Positions 36,579-46,604 of a stretch of 64,000 nucleotides of DNA are shown one piece after another. How positions within the stretch are numbered: the stretch's first letter is position 1; each line of letters starts with the position of its first letter. The position numbers and the translations under genes are program-made. Origin of the DNA: Streptomyces sp. NBC_00510. GTDB taxonomy: Bacteria > Actinomycetota > Actinomycetes > Streptomycetales > Streptomycetaceae. The notes under the pieces are model-generated. The model saw nothing but the letters and a program-made list of their open reading frames with translations. It had not been told where the DNA came from and ran no database searches. The stretch is taken from assembly GCA_036013505.1 (NCBI GenBank), contig CP107851.1:3162001-3226000 (forward strand), in the 5' to 3' direction.

Positions 36579-37528
36579 TCAGGTGTGGCGGCCGCGGAAA
36601 CGGCGCAGTGCGCTGTCGGCGGCGACGGCGGCGAGGATCACCGCTCCGGTCGCGAACGTCGTCCAGTTGATCGGTACGTCGAAGAACACCAGGGCGGACG
36701 CCACGGCGGCCAGGATCAGCGCGCCGATCACCGCCCCCGGCACGGAGCCGCGGCCGCCCGCGAGCGGGGTGCCGCCGATGATCGCCGCGGCGATCGCGCT
36801 CAGCTCGTACCCCTGGCCGATGGTCGGGTCCCCGGAGATGAAGAAGGCCAGGGCCAGGACGGCCGCAAGACCGGCCGTCGACGCGGACAGCGCCATGGCC
36901 TTGATCCGCGTCCGTACGATCGGCAGCCCGGTGAACAGCGCCGCGTCCGGGTTGGAACCGACCGCCCTGACCTGTGCCCCGAAGCGGGTGCGGGTGAGCA
37001 GCACGCTGAGCGCCGCCGTCGTGGCGAGCAGCACCCACACGGCGGTCGGCAGGCCGCCGACGTCACCGCCCACGACCTGGAAGAAGGCGTGGTCCTGCGG
37101 CATCGCGCTGATCTGCCTGCCGTCGGCCAGGGCGAGGCCGATGCCGCGGAAGAGCATGGCGGTGGCGAGGGTGACGATGAACGTCGGCAGCCCCACGTAC
37201 GTCGCCACGATCGCGTTGCCCGCCCCGAGCAGCGCCGACAGCACCAGCACCGCTGCGGCCGCCGCCCAGGGGGACCAGCCGTCGCGGATGCAGACCGCGC
37301 CGACGGTCACGCCGAGCGCGTAGACCCCGCCGACCGACAGGTCGACCTCGCGCATGGCGAGGGCGAAGACCATGCCGGCCGCCATCAGCCCACGTAGCAG
37401 GCGTTGTGGGCGGTCCCGGTCAGGTTGGACCGCGTCAGGAAGTCGGGCTCGGCGATGCCCACGACGAGCACCAGCAGGACCAGTACCGCTGCCACGCCCG
37501 TCTCGTCGCGCAGCAGCCAAACGCACAC
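36579..37528 (-). pseudogene. RbsC-type sugar ABC permease, frameshifted near the N terminus
   Basis: Starting from GTG at 37528 one frame encodes CVWLLRDETGVAAVLVLLVL...LTGTAHNACYVG, a normal RbsC N terminus, and then meets TGA. The rest (MAAGMVFALAMREVDLSVGGVY to RFRGRHT) continues in the next frame. One missing base near 37388 (GGC-TGATG instead of GGC-CTG-ATG) explains both. The restored protein would be about 316 residues with about ten helices and the DLSVGG motif of the family. An internal ATG could allow translation of a product lacking the first helix, which is unlikely to be functional. Confidence 0.8.
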
Positions 37529-37583
37529 GGCTCGATGGCATGCCGCACAGCGTGGAGGCGCCGCGGGCCCGCGGCAATCAGAG

Positions 37584-37602
37584 CGTTCCGCCAGGCGGAA
37601 CG
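37584..37602. promoter_or_regulatory. 19-bp perfect palindrome, likely IclR-type operator
   Basis: CGTTCCGCCAGGCGGAACG is symmetrical about one central base and lies 56 bases before the permease start, in the gap after the symporter stop. GTTCCGC/GCGGAAC half-sites of this kind are common for IclR-family proteins, and an IclR gene closes the operon that begins here. Confidence 0.65.
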
Positions 37603-37606
37603 GGTG

Positions 37607-39214
37607 TCACACCGCTCCGGCCCCGGTGAGCGAACGGACCTCGACCTCGGCGAACTTGTCCTCGTCGGCGCGCTCGCGGGACAGGACCGTGCCCAGCCAG
37701 CCCGCCGCGAAGCCCAGCGGGATGGACACCAGGCCCGGGTTCTCCAGCGGGAAGTACTGGAAGTCCACGCCCGGGAACAGCGACTGCGGGCTGCCCGACA
37801 CCACCGGGGACAGCACCACCAGCACGACCGCCGGGACGAGACCCCCGTAGATCGCCCACACCGTGCCGCGGGTCGTGAACCTCCGCCAGAACAGCGTGTA
37901 CAGCAGCGCGGGCAGGTTGGCGGACGCGGCCACCGCGAACGCGAGCCCCACCAGGAAGGCCACGTTCTGGCCCTGCGCGAACAGGCTCAGCGCGATGGCC
38001 ACCCCACCGATGCAGACGGCGGCCACCCGGGCCACCCGCACGTCCTGGTTCTCCCGGCGCCTGCCGCCCGGTGCGGTCCTTCGACGGCGCAGCGTCGCGT
38101 GGAGGTCGTGGGCGACCGAGGCGGACGAGGCGAGCGTGATACCGGCGACGACGGCCAGGATCGTGGCGAACGCGACCGCCCCGACGACCGCGAAGAGAAC
38201 CGTTCCACCGGTGGAGCCCGCTCCCCCGCCCAGGTCGAGGGCGAGCAGCGGCACCGCCGTGTTCCCGGCGGCGTTGGACGCGCGCACGGTGTTCGAGCCG
38301 ACCAGCGCCGCCGCGCCGAAGCCCAGCACGATCGTCATCAGGTAGAAGCCGCCGATGAGCCCGATCGCCCAGACCACGGAACGCCGCGCCGAGCGGGCCG
38401 TGGGCACGGTGTAGAAGCGCGAGAGGATGTGCGGCAGCCCGGCGGTGCCCAGGACGAGGGCGAGGCCGAGGCTGATGAAGTCCAGCCGGTCGGTCCAGCT
38501 CTGCCCGTACAGCCTTCCGGGGGCGAGGAACTCCCGGCCCTGGCCGCTGCCGTCGGCGGCCGAGCGCAGCAGCGCTCCGAGGTCGCCGTGGAAGCGAAGG
38601 AGGACCAGGACGGTGAGGGTGATCGTGCCGCCCATGAGGAGCACGGTCTTGACGATCTGGATCCAGGTCGTGGCGCGCATGCCGCCGAAGGCGACGTAGA
38701 AGACCATGAGCGCGCCGACGCCGATGACGGTCCAGGTGCGGGCGGCCGATCCCTGACCGCCGAGCAGGAGGGAGACCAGGCTCCCGGCGCCGACCATCTG
38801 CGCGACCAGGTAGAGCACGGAGACGGTGACCGCGGAGGTGCCCGCGGCGATCCGGACCGGGCGCTGGCGCATACGGGCGGTGAGGACGTCGGCGAGGGTG
38901 TAGCGGCCGCAGTTGCGGACCAGTTCGGCGACGAGCAGCAGCACGAACAGCCAGGCGACGAGGAAGCCGACGGAGTAGAGCATGCCGTCGTAGCCGAAGA
39001 GCGCGATGAGCCCCGAGATGCCGAGGAAGGAGGCGGCGGACATGTAGTCGCCGGCGATGGCGAATCCGTTCTCCAGCGGGGAGAAGAGACGGCCGCCGGC
39101 GAAGAACTCCACGGACGAGCTGCGCCGTCGGCCGGCCCAGGCCGTGATCGCCAGGGTGACGGAGACGAAGACGGTGAAGAGGACCAGCGCCAGGCCCTGG
39201 TGGTTGCCGGTCAC
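37607..39214 (-). CDS. Sodium:solute symporter, cation/acetate (ActP) type
   Basis: A 535-residue membrane protein with about 13 helices. The SSS-family segments include VEFFAGGRLFSPLENGFAIAGDYMSAASFLG and GTAGLPHILSRFYTVP. ActP-type members take up acetate and other short carboxylates with Na+ or H+. The GTG at 39214 overlaps the stop of the upstream DUF485 gene by four bases (GTGA); the pair is the usual arrangement for actP and its small partner. The TCS at 28.4-30.7 kb is a candidate regulator. Confidence 0.88.
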   Translation of the reverse strand: MTGNHQGLALVLFTVFVSVTLAITAWAGRRRSSSVEFFAGGRLFSPLENGFAIAGDYMSAASFLGISGLIALFGYDGMLYSVGFLVAWLFVLLLVAELVRNCGRYTLADVLTARMRQRPVRIAAGTSAVTVSVLYLVAQMVGAGSLVSLLLGGQGSAARTWTVIGVGALMVFYVAFGGMRATTWIQIVKTVLLMGGTITLTVLVLLRFHGDLGALLRSAADGSGQGREFLAPGRLYGQSWTDRLDFISLGLALVLGTAGLPHILSRFYTVPTARSARRSVVWAIGLIGGFYLMTIVLGFGAAALVGSNTVRASNAAGNTAVPLLALDLGGGAGSTGGTVLFAVVGAVAFATILAVVAGITLASSASVAHDLHATLRRRRTAPGGRRRENQDVRVARVAAVCIGGVAIALSLFAQGQNVAFLVGLAFAVAASANLPALLYTLFWRRFTTRGTVWAIYGGLVPAVVLVVLSPVVSGSPQSLFPGVDFQYFPLENPGLVSIPLGFAAGWLGTVLSRERADEDKFAEVEVRSLTGAGAV

Positions 39215-39660
39215 CGCATCCGCTCCTGGGTGTCCCAGCGCAGGTCGAGGGCGGCCCGGTCCCGGCGCAGCCGGGCGTGCCGGGCGTAGGCCCAGGTCAG
39301 GAGGAAGGTCGTGGCGAACTGGGCGAGGCCCAGGACCATGGCCACGTTGAACTCGCCGACCAGCGGCCGGGCCATCAGCCGCGGCGCGGCCGTCGCCAGG
39401 ACGAGGTAGAGCAGGTACCAGGCGAGGAAGGCGGCGGCTGCCGGGAAGACGAACCGCCGGTACCGGGAACGCACCTCCTGGAAGGGGCCGCTGGCCTGCA
39501 CCTCGCGGTACACCCGGGCGTGCGCGTCGGCCGGGCGGGCCTGCGACGGGAGGGAGACCGGCGGTGGCTCGGGGCCCTCCCACTCCCCCGCGGCCAGGAC
39601 GTCGTACCAGGGGTCGTCCACCCACAGCCCTCCGGTTTCCGCCCGGTCGTGATCTTTCAC
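39211..39660 (-). CDS. DUF485 membrane protein, partner of the symporter
   Basis: A 149-residue protein with a hydrophilic N terminus and two membrane helices (about 72-92 and 107-128) ending in a basic tail. DUF485 proteins (YjcH type) are encoded directly before acetate symporters and are thought to assist them. The GTG at 39660 was chosen because GAGGAG lies six bases upstream; longer in-frame starts have no such site. Confidence 0.82.
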   Translation of the reverse strand: MKDHDRAETGGLWVDDPWYDVLAAGEWEGPEPPPVSLPSQARPADAHARVYREVQASGPFQEVRSRYRRFVFPAAAAFLAWYLLYLVLATAAPRLMARPLVGEFNVAMVLGLAQFATTFLLTWAYARHARLRRDRAALDLRWDTQERMR

Positions 39661-39792
39661 GAACTCTCCTCGCCTCACGGGCCGATCGGCCGTGCGCCCA
39701 AGCATGGACATTGCGGGAAGATCCGGGAGCCTCCAAGCAGAAACCTTCACCTCATCGGGTGATGGTGCCCCACTCCTGGGGGTGGGGAAGCT

Positions 39793-39832
39793 CCGGCGCC
39801 CTCCACGGGTGGGTGACCGCGGAGGGCGCCGG
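39793..39832 (-). terminator. Terminator hairpin of parE
   Basis: CCGGCGCCCTCC at 39793-39804 pairs perfectly with GGAGGGCGCCGG at 39821-39832, starting 17 bases past the parE stop. Confidence 0.75.
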
Positions 39833-39849
39833 CACGGGGAACCGGTCCG

Positions 39850-41979
39850 TCAGGCGTCGATCCGCGAACGGTCGAGCGTGGCGGCGGAGTTGGCGATGAA
39901 CTCGCGGCGCGGCGCGACCTCGTTGCCCATCAGCAGGTCGAAGGCGAGCTCCGCGCCTTCCAGGTCGCTGATGTTGATCCGGCGCAGGGTGCGGTGGCGC
40001 GGGTCCATCGTGGTCTCGGCCAGCTGGTCGGCGTCCATCTCGCCGAGACCCTTGTAGCGCTGGATGGAGTCCTTGTAGCGGATGCCCTTGCGCTCGAACT
40101 CCAGCAGCGTCTCGCGCAGCTCCCGGTCGGAGTACGTGTAGACGTACTTGTCCTGGCCCTTGCGGGGGTTGGTCAGCTCGACCCGGTGCAGGGGCGGCAC
40201 GGCGGCGAAGACCCGGCCGGCCTCGACCATGGGCCGCATGTAGCGCTGGAAGAGCGTCAGCAGCAGGCAGCGGATGTGGCTGCCGTCGACGTCGGCGTCC
40301 GTCATCATGATGATCTTGCCGTAGCGGGCCTGGTCGATGTCGAAGGTGCGGCCCGAGCCTGCTCCTATGACCTGGATGATGGCGCCGCACTCGGCGTTCT
40401 TCAGCATGTCCGTGACCGAGGACTTCTGGACGTTGAGGATCTTGCCCCGGATCGGGAGCAGCGCCTGGAACTCGGAGTTGCGCGCGAGCTTGGCCGTGCC
40501 CAGGGCCGAGTCACCCTCGACGATGAAGAGTTCGCTGCGGTCCACGTCGTCGCTGCGGCAGTCGGCCAGCTTGGCCGGCAGCGACGAGGACTCCAGCGCG
40601 GTCTTCCGGCGCTGCGCGTCCTTGTGCTGCCGGGCGGCGATCCGGGTGCGGGCCGCGGCGACGGCCTTCTCCAGGACGGCGCGGGCCTGCTGCTTGTCGT
40701 CCCGCTTGGTGGAGGTGAGGAACGCCTTGAGCTCGCGGGACACCACGTTGGCCACGATGCGGTTGGCCGCCGAGGTGCCCAGCACCTCCTTGGTCTGGCC
40801 CTCGAACTGCGGCTCGGCGAGCCGGACCGTGACGACCGCCGTCATGCCCTCCAGGGCGTCGTCCTTGACGATGTCGTCCTCGGCGACGCGCAGCAGCTTG
40901 GTGGCGCGCAGGACCTCGTTGAACGTCCTGGTGACGGCGCCCTCGAAACCGCGCACATGGGTGCCGCCCTTGGGGGTGGCGATGATGTTCACGAAGGAGC
41001 GCAGCGTGCTGTCGTAGCCGGTGCCCCAGCGCAGGGCGACGTCGACGCCGAGCTCGCGGGTGACCTCGGTCGGGGTCATGTGGCCGAGGTCGTCGAGGAC
41101 CGGGACGGTCTCCTTGAAGGTGCCGCTGCCGGTCAGCCGCAGCACGTCGCAGATCGGCTTGTCCGGGGTGAGGTACTCGGCGAACTCGCTGATGCCGCCG
41201 TCGAAGTGGAAGGTGTCCTCGACCGGCTTCCCGTCCTCCGAGCCGTTGTCGGGGCGCTCGTCGCGGACGACGATCGTGAGCCCGGGGACCAGGAACGCGG
41301 TCTGGCGGGCGCGCTGGTGGAGCGTGTCCAGGGAGAGCTTGGCGTCCTTGAGGAAGATCTGACGATCCGCCCAGTAGCGGACGCGGGTGCCGGTGCGGGC
41401 CCGCGGCACCTTCTTGACCTTGTCCAGCCCGTTGCCCGGCTCGAAGGCCGCCTCGGGGCCGACCTTGGCGAAGCTGCCGGGGACGCCGCGGCGGAAGCTG
41501 ATCGCGTGCGTGTGGCCGCCGCGGTCGACCTCGACGTCCAGCCGGGCGGAGAGCGCGTTGACGACGGAGGCGCCGACACCGTGCAGACCGCCGGAGGCGG
41601 CGTAGGAGCCGCCGCCGAACTTGCCGCCGGCGTGCAGCTTGGTCATGACGACCTCGACGCCGGACAGACCGGTCTTGGGCTCGACGTCGACGGGGATGCC
41701 GCGGCCGTTGTCCCGCACCTCGACGGAGGCGTCGCCGTGGAGGACGACCTCGATGTGGTCGCAGTGGCCGCCCAGGGCCTCGTCCACCGAGTTGTCGATG
41801 ATCTCCCACAGGCAGTGCATGAGGCCGCGGCTGTCGGTGGAACCGATGTACATGCCGGGGCGCTTGCGGACCGCTTCGAGGCCCTCGAGCACGAGCAGGT
41901 GTCGCGCGGTGTAGTTGGAGCCGTCACGATCTGCACCGGTCAGCAACGCGGTGGACGGCACGGATGTTTCGGCGGTCAC
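39850..41979 (-). CDS. parE: DNA topoisomerase IV subunit B
   Basis: A 709-residue GHKL ATPase/TOPRIM protein. It has the N-box EIIDNSVDEA, ATP-lid glycines in GLHGVGASVVNAL, and transducer domain. The TOPRIM metal site is EGDSALG and DADVDGSHI, and PIRGKILNV follows. It pairs with ParC encoded at 14.1-16.5 kb to decatenate chromosomes. The partner genes are about 23 kb apart rather than adjacent, a known streptomycete arrangement. Novobiocin-class drugs would bind the ATP pocket. Confidence 0.93.
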   Translation of the reverse strand: MTAETSVPSTALLTGADRDGSNYTARHLLVLEGLEAVRKRPGMYIGSTDSRGLMHCLWEIIDNSVDEALGGHCDHIEVVLHGDASVEVRDNGRGIPVDVEPKTGLSGVEVVMTKLHAGGKFGGGSYAASGGLHGVGASVVNALSARLDVEVDRGGHTHAISFRRGVPGSFAKVGPEAAFEPGNGLDKVKKVPRARTGTRVRYWADRQIFLKDAKLSLDTLHQRARQTAFLVPGLTIVVRDERPDNGSEDGKPVEDTFHFDGGISEFAEYLTPDKPICDVLRLTGSGTFKETVPVLDDLGHMTPTEVTRELGVDVALRWGTGYDSTLRSFVNIIATPKGGTHVRGFEGAVTRTFNEVLRATKLLRVAEDDIVKDDALEGMTAVVTVRLAEPQFEGQTKEVLGTSAANRIVANVVSRELKAFLTSTKRDDKQQARAVLEKAVAAARTRIAARQHKDAQRRKTALESSSLPAKLADCRSDDVDRSELFIVEGDSALGTAKLARNSEFQALLPIRGKILNVQKSSVTDMLKNAECGAIIQVIGAGSGRTFDIDQARYGKIIMMTDADVDGSHIRCLLLTLFQRYMRPMVEAGRVFAAVPPLHRVELTNPRKGQDKYVYTYSDRELRETLLEFERKGIRYKDSIQRYKGLGEMDADQLAETTMDPRHRTLRRINISDLEGAELAFDLLMGNEVAPRREFIANSAATLDRSRIDA

Positions 41980-42403
41980 GCGAACGTCTCCTCATGAAGT
42001 TCTTCAGCCCGTATCGGTGAGAGGGTACCGAGGTCACGCACGGCCGTTTCGCCGCGACCCGGTACGGGCATCATGCTAGCCCTTTTTCGAAGGTACGTTC
42101 GATCCCTCGTTTGAGTGATACACATGTCACGTTCCCCTGGAGGCATGAACCATTTAGGCTCGGGGCACGTCCTCCTCAACAACCGGCTTCCGGGCCGGGG
42201 GGACACAACCGAACAATCTGACCAGATCTGCCAGATCGACCCGAAGCCGACAGATAAGACGCCAGAGGATCTTTCGCCGCCAATCGGTAGCATCCGGCCG
42301 CTACAACGACAGTTTCCAAGGAAAAGACCTGAGCGGGAACAGTTTGGGCCTGGTTGGATGTTGACCCTGGTACGACAGCTCGTCGAGCTAGAGAAGAGGC
42401 GAC
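41980..42403. other. Intergenic region upstream of parE and the DUF7455 gene
   Basis: This 424-base divergent promoter region has lower GC than its surroundings. It holds an SOS-like box (42087-42102) and no open frame with coding character. A short frame starting at 42115 that crosses it lacks a recognisable product. Confidence 0.5.
42087..42102. promoter_or_regulatory. SOS-like (LexA) box upstream of parE
   Basis: TCGAAGGTACGTTCGA has perfect TCGAA/TTCGA arms. It differs from the actinobacterial LexA consensus TCGAAC-N4-GTTCGA at one position (C to G at base 6). It lies 108 bases before the parE start. Confidence 0.4.
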
Positions 42404-42634
42404 GTGACTACAGTTCTGACCCCCGCGAGCCCGCTGACGGCGGCGGACCGCTGCGACCGTTGCGGCGCCCAGGCCTACCTGCGCGTCGTACTCATCAGTG
42501 GCGGCGAGCTGCTCTTCTGCGCGCACCACGGGCGTAAGTTCGAGCCCGAATTGAAGAAGATCGCTACGGAGATACAGGACGAGACCGGTCGGCTCACCGC
42601 CACCCCGGCCGTCGCGGCCGAAGACGAACGCTGA
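42404..42634 (+). CDS. DUF7455-type small cysteine-containing protein
   Basis: A 76-residue protein with CDRCGAQA (Cys17, Cys20), a later CAHHGRK segment and an acidic C terminus. The Cys-x2-Cys plus Cys-x-His-His arrangement suggests a structural zinc site. The family (DUF7455) is widely conserved in actinobacteria near hrdB-type sigma genes and has no known function. The start is GTG at 42404, preceded by GAAGAGGCGAC. Confidence 0.8.
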   Translation: MTTVLTPASPLTAADRCDRCGAQAYLRVVLISGGELLFCAHHGRKFEPELKKIATEIQDETGRLTATPAVAAEDER

Positions 42635-42660
42635 CGCGTAGCACTGCGACGAGCTCTCAC

Positions 42661-42694
42661 GACGGGCGGCCCCCCTTGCGGGAGGCCGCCCGTC
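42661..42694. terminator. Bidirectional hairpin between the DUF7455 and trypsin genes
   Basis: GACGGGCGGCC at 42661-42671 pairs with GGCCGCCCGTC at 42684-42694, in the 77-base gap between convergent stops. Confidence 0.8.
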
Positions 42695-42711
42695 GGCTTG
42701 TCCGCCGCACG

Positions 42712-43572
42712 TCACGAAGAGTGCTGGCCGACCAGTCCCGCCACCGCCGAGACCCGGGTGTACACACCGGGATGCCCCGCCTGGGCGCATCCCGCGCCCC
42801 AGGACACCAGCCCTATCAGCCGCCCCTCCGCCACCAGCGGACCGCCGCTGTCCCCCTGGCACGAGTCGTGCCCGCCGGCCAGGTCGCCGGCGCAGACCAT
42901 GCCGCTCTTCTGGTACTTGCCTTCGGTACTGCCCGGATAGGCCTGCTCACAGACCGAGTCGGCGAGCACCGAGACGTTCGCCGCCATCAGGACGTTCGAG
43001 TAGGTCCCCAGGCCCGCGGTGTCCCCCCAGCCGAAGACCTGCGCCGGCGTGCCCGCCTCGTAGGAGGTCACGTCCCCCGGCGCCGCCATGCGTATCGCGC
43101 TTCCCGCGGGGAACGGCTCCGCGGTCGTGACGACCGCCACGTCGCCGCTGTTGGTCGTGGGGTCGTACGCGGGGTTGACCCAGACGTTGCGGACCGCCAC
43201 CTCCCGGCCGTCGGAACCGGCGAGGTCCGTCCGCCCCGCGATGATGCGCAGGTCGGGCACCTGGCCCCAGTCCCCGCCCAGTGCGGTAGGACTGAAGCAG
43301 TGCGCGGCGCTGACCACCGTGGTCGGCCCGACGAGCGCTCCGCCGCAGAACTGCCCCGAGCGACCCGTTCCGTAGCGGGACCGGCTCGACAGGACCACCG
43401 CCCACGGGTGCTGCTCCGTGGTGACCGGCGTGCCGCCTATGACACCGTTGTCGGCGCCCGGGGCGCGGGGGGCGTACTCCACCGCCGCGGCGGTGGCGGA
43501 AGCCGGTAGCGACAGCGCGAGCGCGGACCCGGCTATGAGCCCGCCGATCAGCGTGCTGACCGAGGAACGCAT
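42712..43572 (-). CDS. Secreted trypsin-like serine protease (S1 family)
   Basis: A 286-residue secreted protease. It has a signal peptide (about 1-30), a short propeptide and an IGGTPV mature N terminus near residue 45. The catalytic triad is His in SAAHC, Asp in NSGDVAVV and Ser in QGDSGGP. The disulfide-forming cysteines are in place, and the DSCQGDSGG motif has Asp six residues before the active Ser, which predicts trypsin-like Lys/Arg specificity. Streptomyces trypsins act in extracellular protein digestion and mycelium turnover. Confidence 0.93.
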   Translation of the reverse strand: MRSSVSTLIGGLIAGSALALSLPASATAAAVEYAPRAPGADNGVIGGTPVTTEQHPWAVVLSSRSRYGTGRSGQFCGGALVGPTTVVSAAHCFSPTALGGDWGQVPDLRIIAGRTDLAGSDGREVAVRNVWVNPAYDPTTNSGDVAVVTTAEPFPAGSAIRMAAPGDVTSYEAGTPAQVFGWGDTAGLGTYSNVLMAANVSVLADSVCEQAYPGSTEGKYQKSGMVCAGDLAGGHDSCQGDSGGPLVAEGRLIGLVSWGAGCAQAGHPGVYTRVSAVAGLVGQHSS

Positions 43573-43660
43573 GCATTCTCCTCACCCTCCGGAATGCCCA
43601 GAACACCCACAGTGACGTGACGGAACGGGAGCCGCATCCGGAGAACTGTCCGGAAAAGCC

Positions 43661-43698
43661 GACGGGCCCGCGGCCGCCGTGGCGGTCGCGGGCCCGTC
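43661..43698 (-). terminator. Terminator hairpin of hrdB
   Basis: GACGGGCCCGCG at 43661-43672 pairs with CGCGGGCCCGTC at 43687-43698, 17 bases past the hrdB stop. Confidence 0.75.
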
Positions 43699-43714
43699 CG
43701 GGCGTCCTGCCGGA

Positions 43715-45280
<1,566 letters not shown>

Positions 45281-45603
45281 GAACAACCTCTCGGAACGAT
45301 GGAAAACGACTACGGTGGGAACCGCTCAGCAACTCAGCGTCATGTTCGTCGCGGATATTCCTCGCACGGCCGCCACCTCTAAGCTCATCGCGCTGCCGCC
45401 GAGAGCGTTACGCCCGGCCGTACGTGGGCCGGGTCACACCCCGGATCGGCACCAAACCGTCGATAGCGGGACACTCCCCGTGCACGCCACGACCATGCCC
45501 GGTCGGATGCGGGCGTCAAACATGGCGGACGGCTCCGCCGCCGGGCCCGGAGGGCGTGGGCCGGCGGCGGAAGTCGGTGCCGTCTCGTGCTGCGCGGGAG
45601 CGG
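45281..45603. other. Intergenic region between whiH and hrdB (hrdB promoter region)
   Basis: This 323-base gap contains the hrdB promoter(s). In Streptomyces hrdB is driven mainly by the ECF sigma factor ShbA, but I could not place its -35/-10 with confidence. An imperfect hairpin, GCCGCCGGGCCC (45537-45548) against GGGCCGGCGGC (45558-45568), could end whiH transcription. Confidence 0.4.
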
Positions 45604-46512
45604 TCAGTGCTCCCGGGGGGCGGGCACGACGTGGTCCGTCGACCCGCCGGCACCCGGGTCGGGGTGGGCGGCGAGCAGCTGGCGCATGGCGGTCTCCGCC
45701 TCGGCACCGTCGGAGGCGGCCAGCGCCTCGACGACCCGCGTGTGCAGGGCCACCGAGTGTTCACCGGGGCGCTCGCAGCCGGTGACGGGGCCGCCGGAGA
45801 CCTGCAGGGCGGAGGAGACGATGCCGGAGAGGTGCTCCAGCATCCGGTTGCCCGCGACCTGCAGCAGCAGGGCGTGGAACTCGGCGTCCGCCCGGGAGAA
45901 GGTGAGGCCGTCACCCTGCCCCACGGCGTGGGACATGATGTCGGTCATGTCGACGAGGCGCTGCTGGACGTCCTCCCGGCCGTGACCCGCCGCGAGGCGC
46001 GCGGCGAGGGGCTCGATCGTCCAGCGCAGTTCGAACAGCTCCCGACGCTGGTCGTCGCGCTGCGGGCCGAAGGCCCGCCATTCGATGATGTCGGGGTCGA
46101 GCAGGTTCCAGTCGCTGACCGGGCGGACCCGGGTGCCGACGTTGGGCCGGGCGCTGACGAGGCCCTTGGCCTCCAGCACCCGCAGCGACTCGCGGACGAC
46201 GGTACGGGAGACCTCGAAACGCTGGCCGATCTCCTCGGGGACGAGCGGGCGGTCGGCCCCGAGATCGCCGGAGACGATCATCTGGCCGAGTTGCTGGACG
46301 AGTTGGCCGTGCAGCCCGCGGCCACGGCTCCCGGCGGCGCGGCGGCCGACCCGGCCCATGTCGGTGTCGCCACCGTCCCAGGAGGGTGCGGGACCGGGGC
46401 GGTCGAGGCCGACGGGGGCGTCGGCGTACGGATAGCGGTCGATGTCCCCGCCGCCGAGACTCGGGTCGGCGGGGCGGGCCGCGGTCATCATGGTGTGCGC
46501 AAGGGTACTCAC
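45604..46512 (-). CDS. whiH: Sporulation regulator WhiH (GntR/FadR family)
   Basis: A 302-residue regulator. It has an 85-residue Gly/Pro/Asp-rich N-terminal extension, a GntR winged helix (LVPEEIGQRFEVSRTVVRESLRVLEAKGLV) and an FCD-type helical domain. The N-terminal sequence STLAHTMMTAARPAD and position next to hrdB identify WhiH, which is needed for sporulation septation in aerial hyphae and represses its own gene. The start is GTG at 46512. A sigma-WhiG-like promoter immediately upstream would make the message leaderless or nearly so. Confidence 0.9.
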   Translation of the reverse strand: MSTLAHTMMTAARPADPSLGGGDIDRYPYADAPVGLDRPGPAPSWDGGDTDMGRVGRRAAGSRGRGLHGQLVQQLGQMIVSGDLGADRPLVPEEIGQRFEVSRTVVRESLRVLEAKGLVSARPNVGTRVRPVSDWNLLDPDIIEWRAFGPQRDDQRRELFELRWTIEPLAARLAAGHGREDVQQRLVDMTDIMSHAVGQGDGLTFSRADAEFHALLLQVAGNRMLEHLSGIVSSALQVSGGPVTGCERPGEHSVALHTRVVEALAASDGAEAETAMRQLLAAHPDPGAGGSTDHVVPAPREH

Positions 46513-46519
46513 GCATCAT

Positions 46520-46547
46520 TTGTCGGCGATGGCGCGGGAGGCCTTGA
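46520..46547 (-). promoter_or_regulatory. Candidate sigma-WhiG promoter of whiH
   Basis: On the minus strand TCAA (46547-46544), a 16-base spacer and GCCGACAA (46527-46520) resemble the WhiG consensus TAAA-N15-GCCGATAA, with one mismatch in each element. It ends seven bases before the whiH start codon. WhiG dependence of whiH is established in S. coelicolor. Confidence 0.6.
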
Positions 46548-46604
46548 GGGCTTTCCTGAAAAGCACACGAAAGGGTGAGCACTCATCACCTGATAATTGA
46601 CGCT

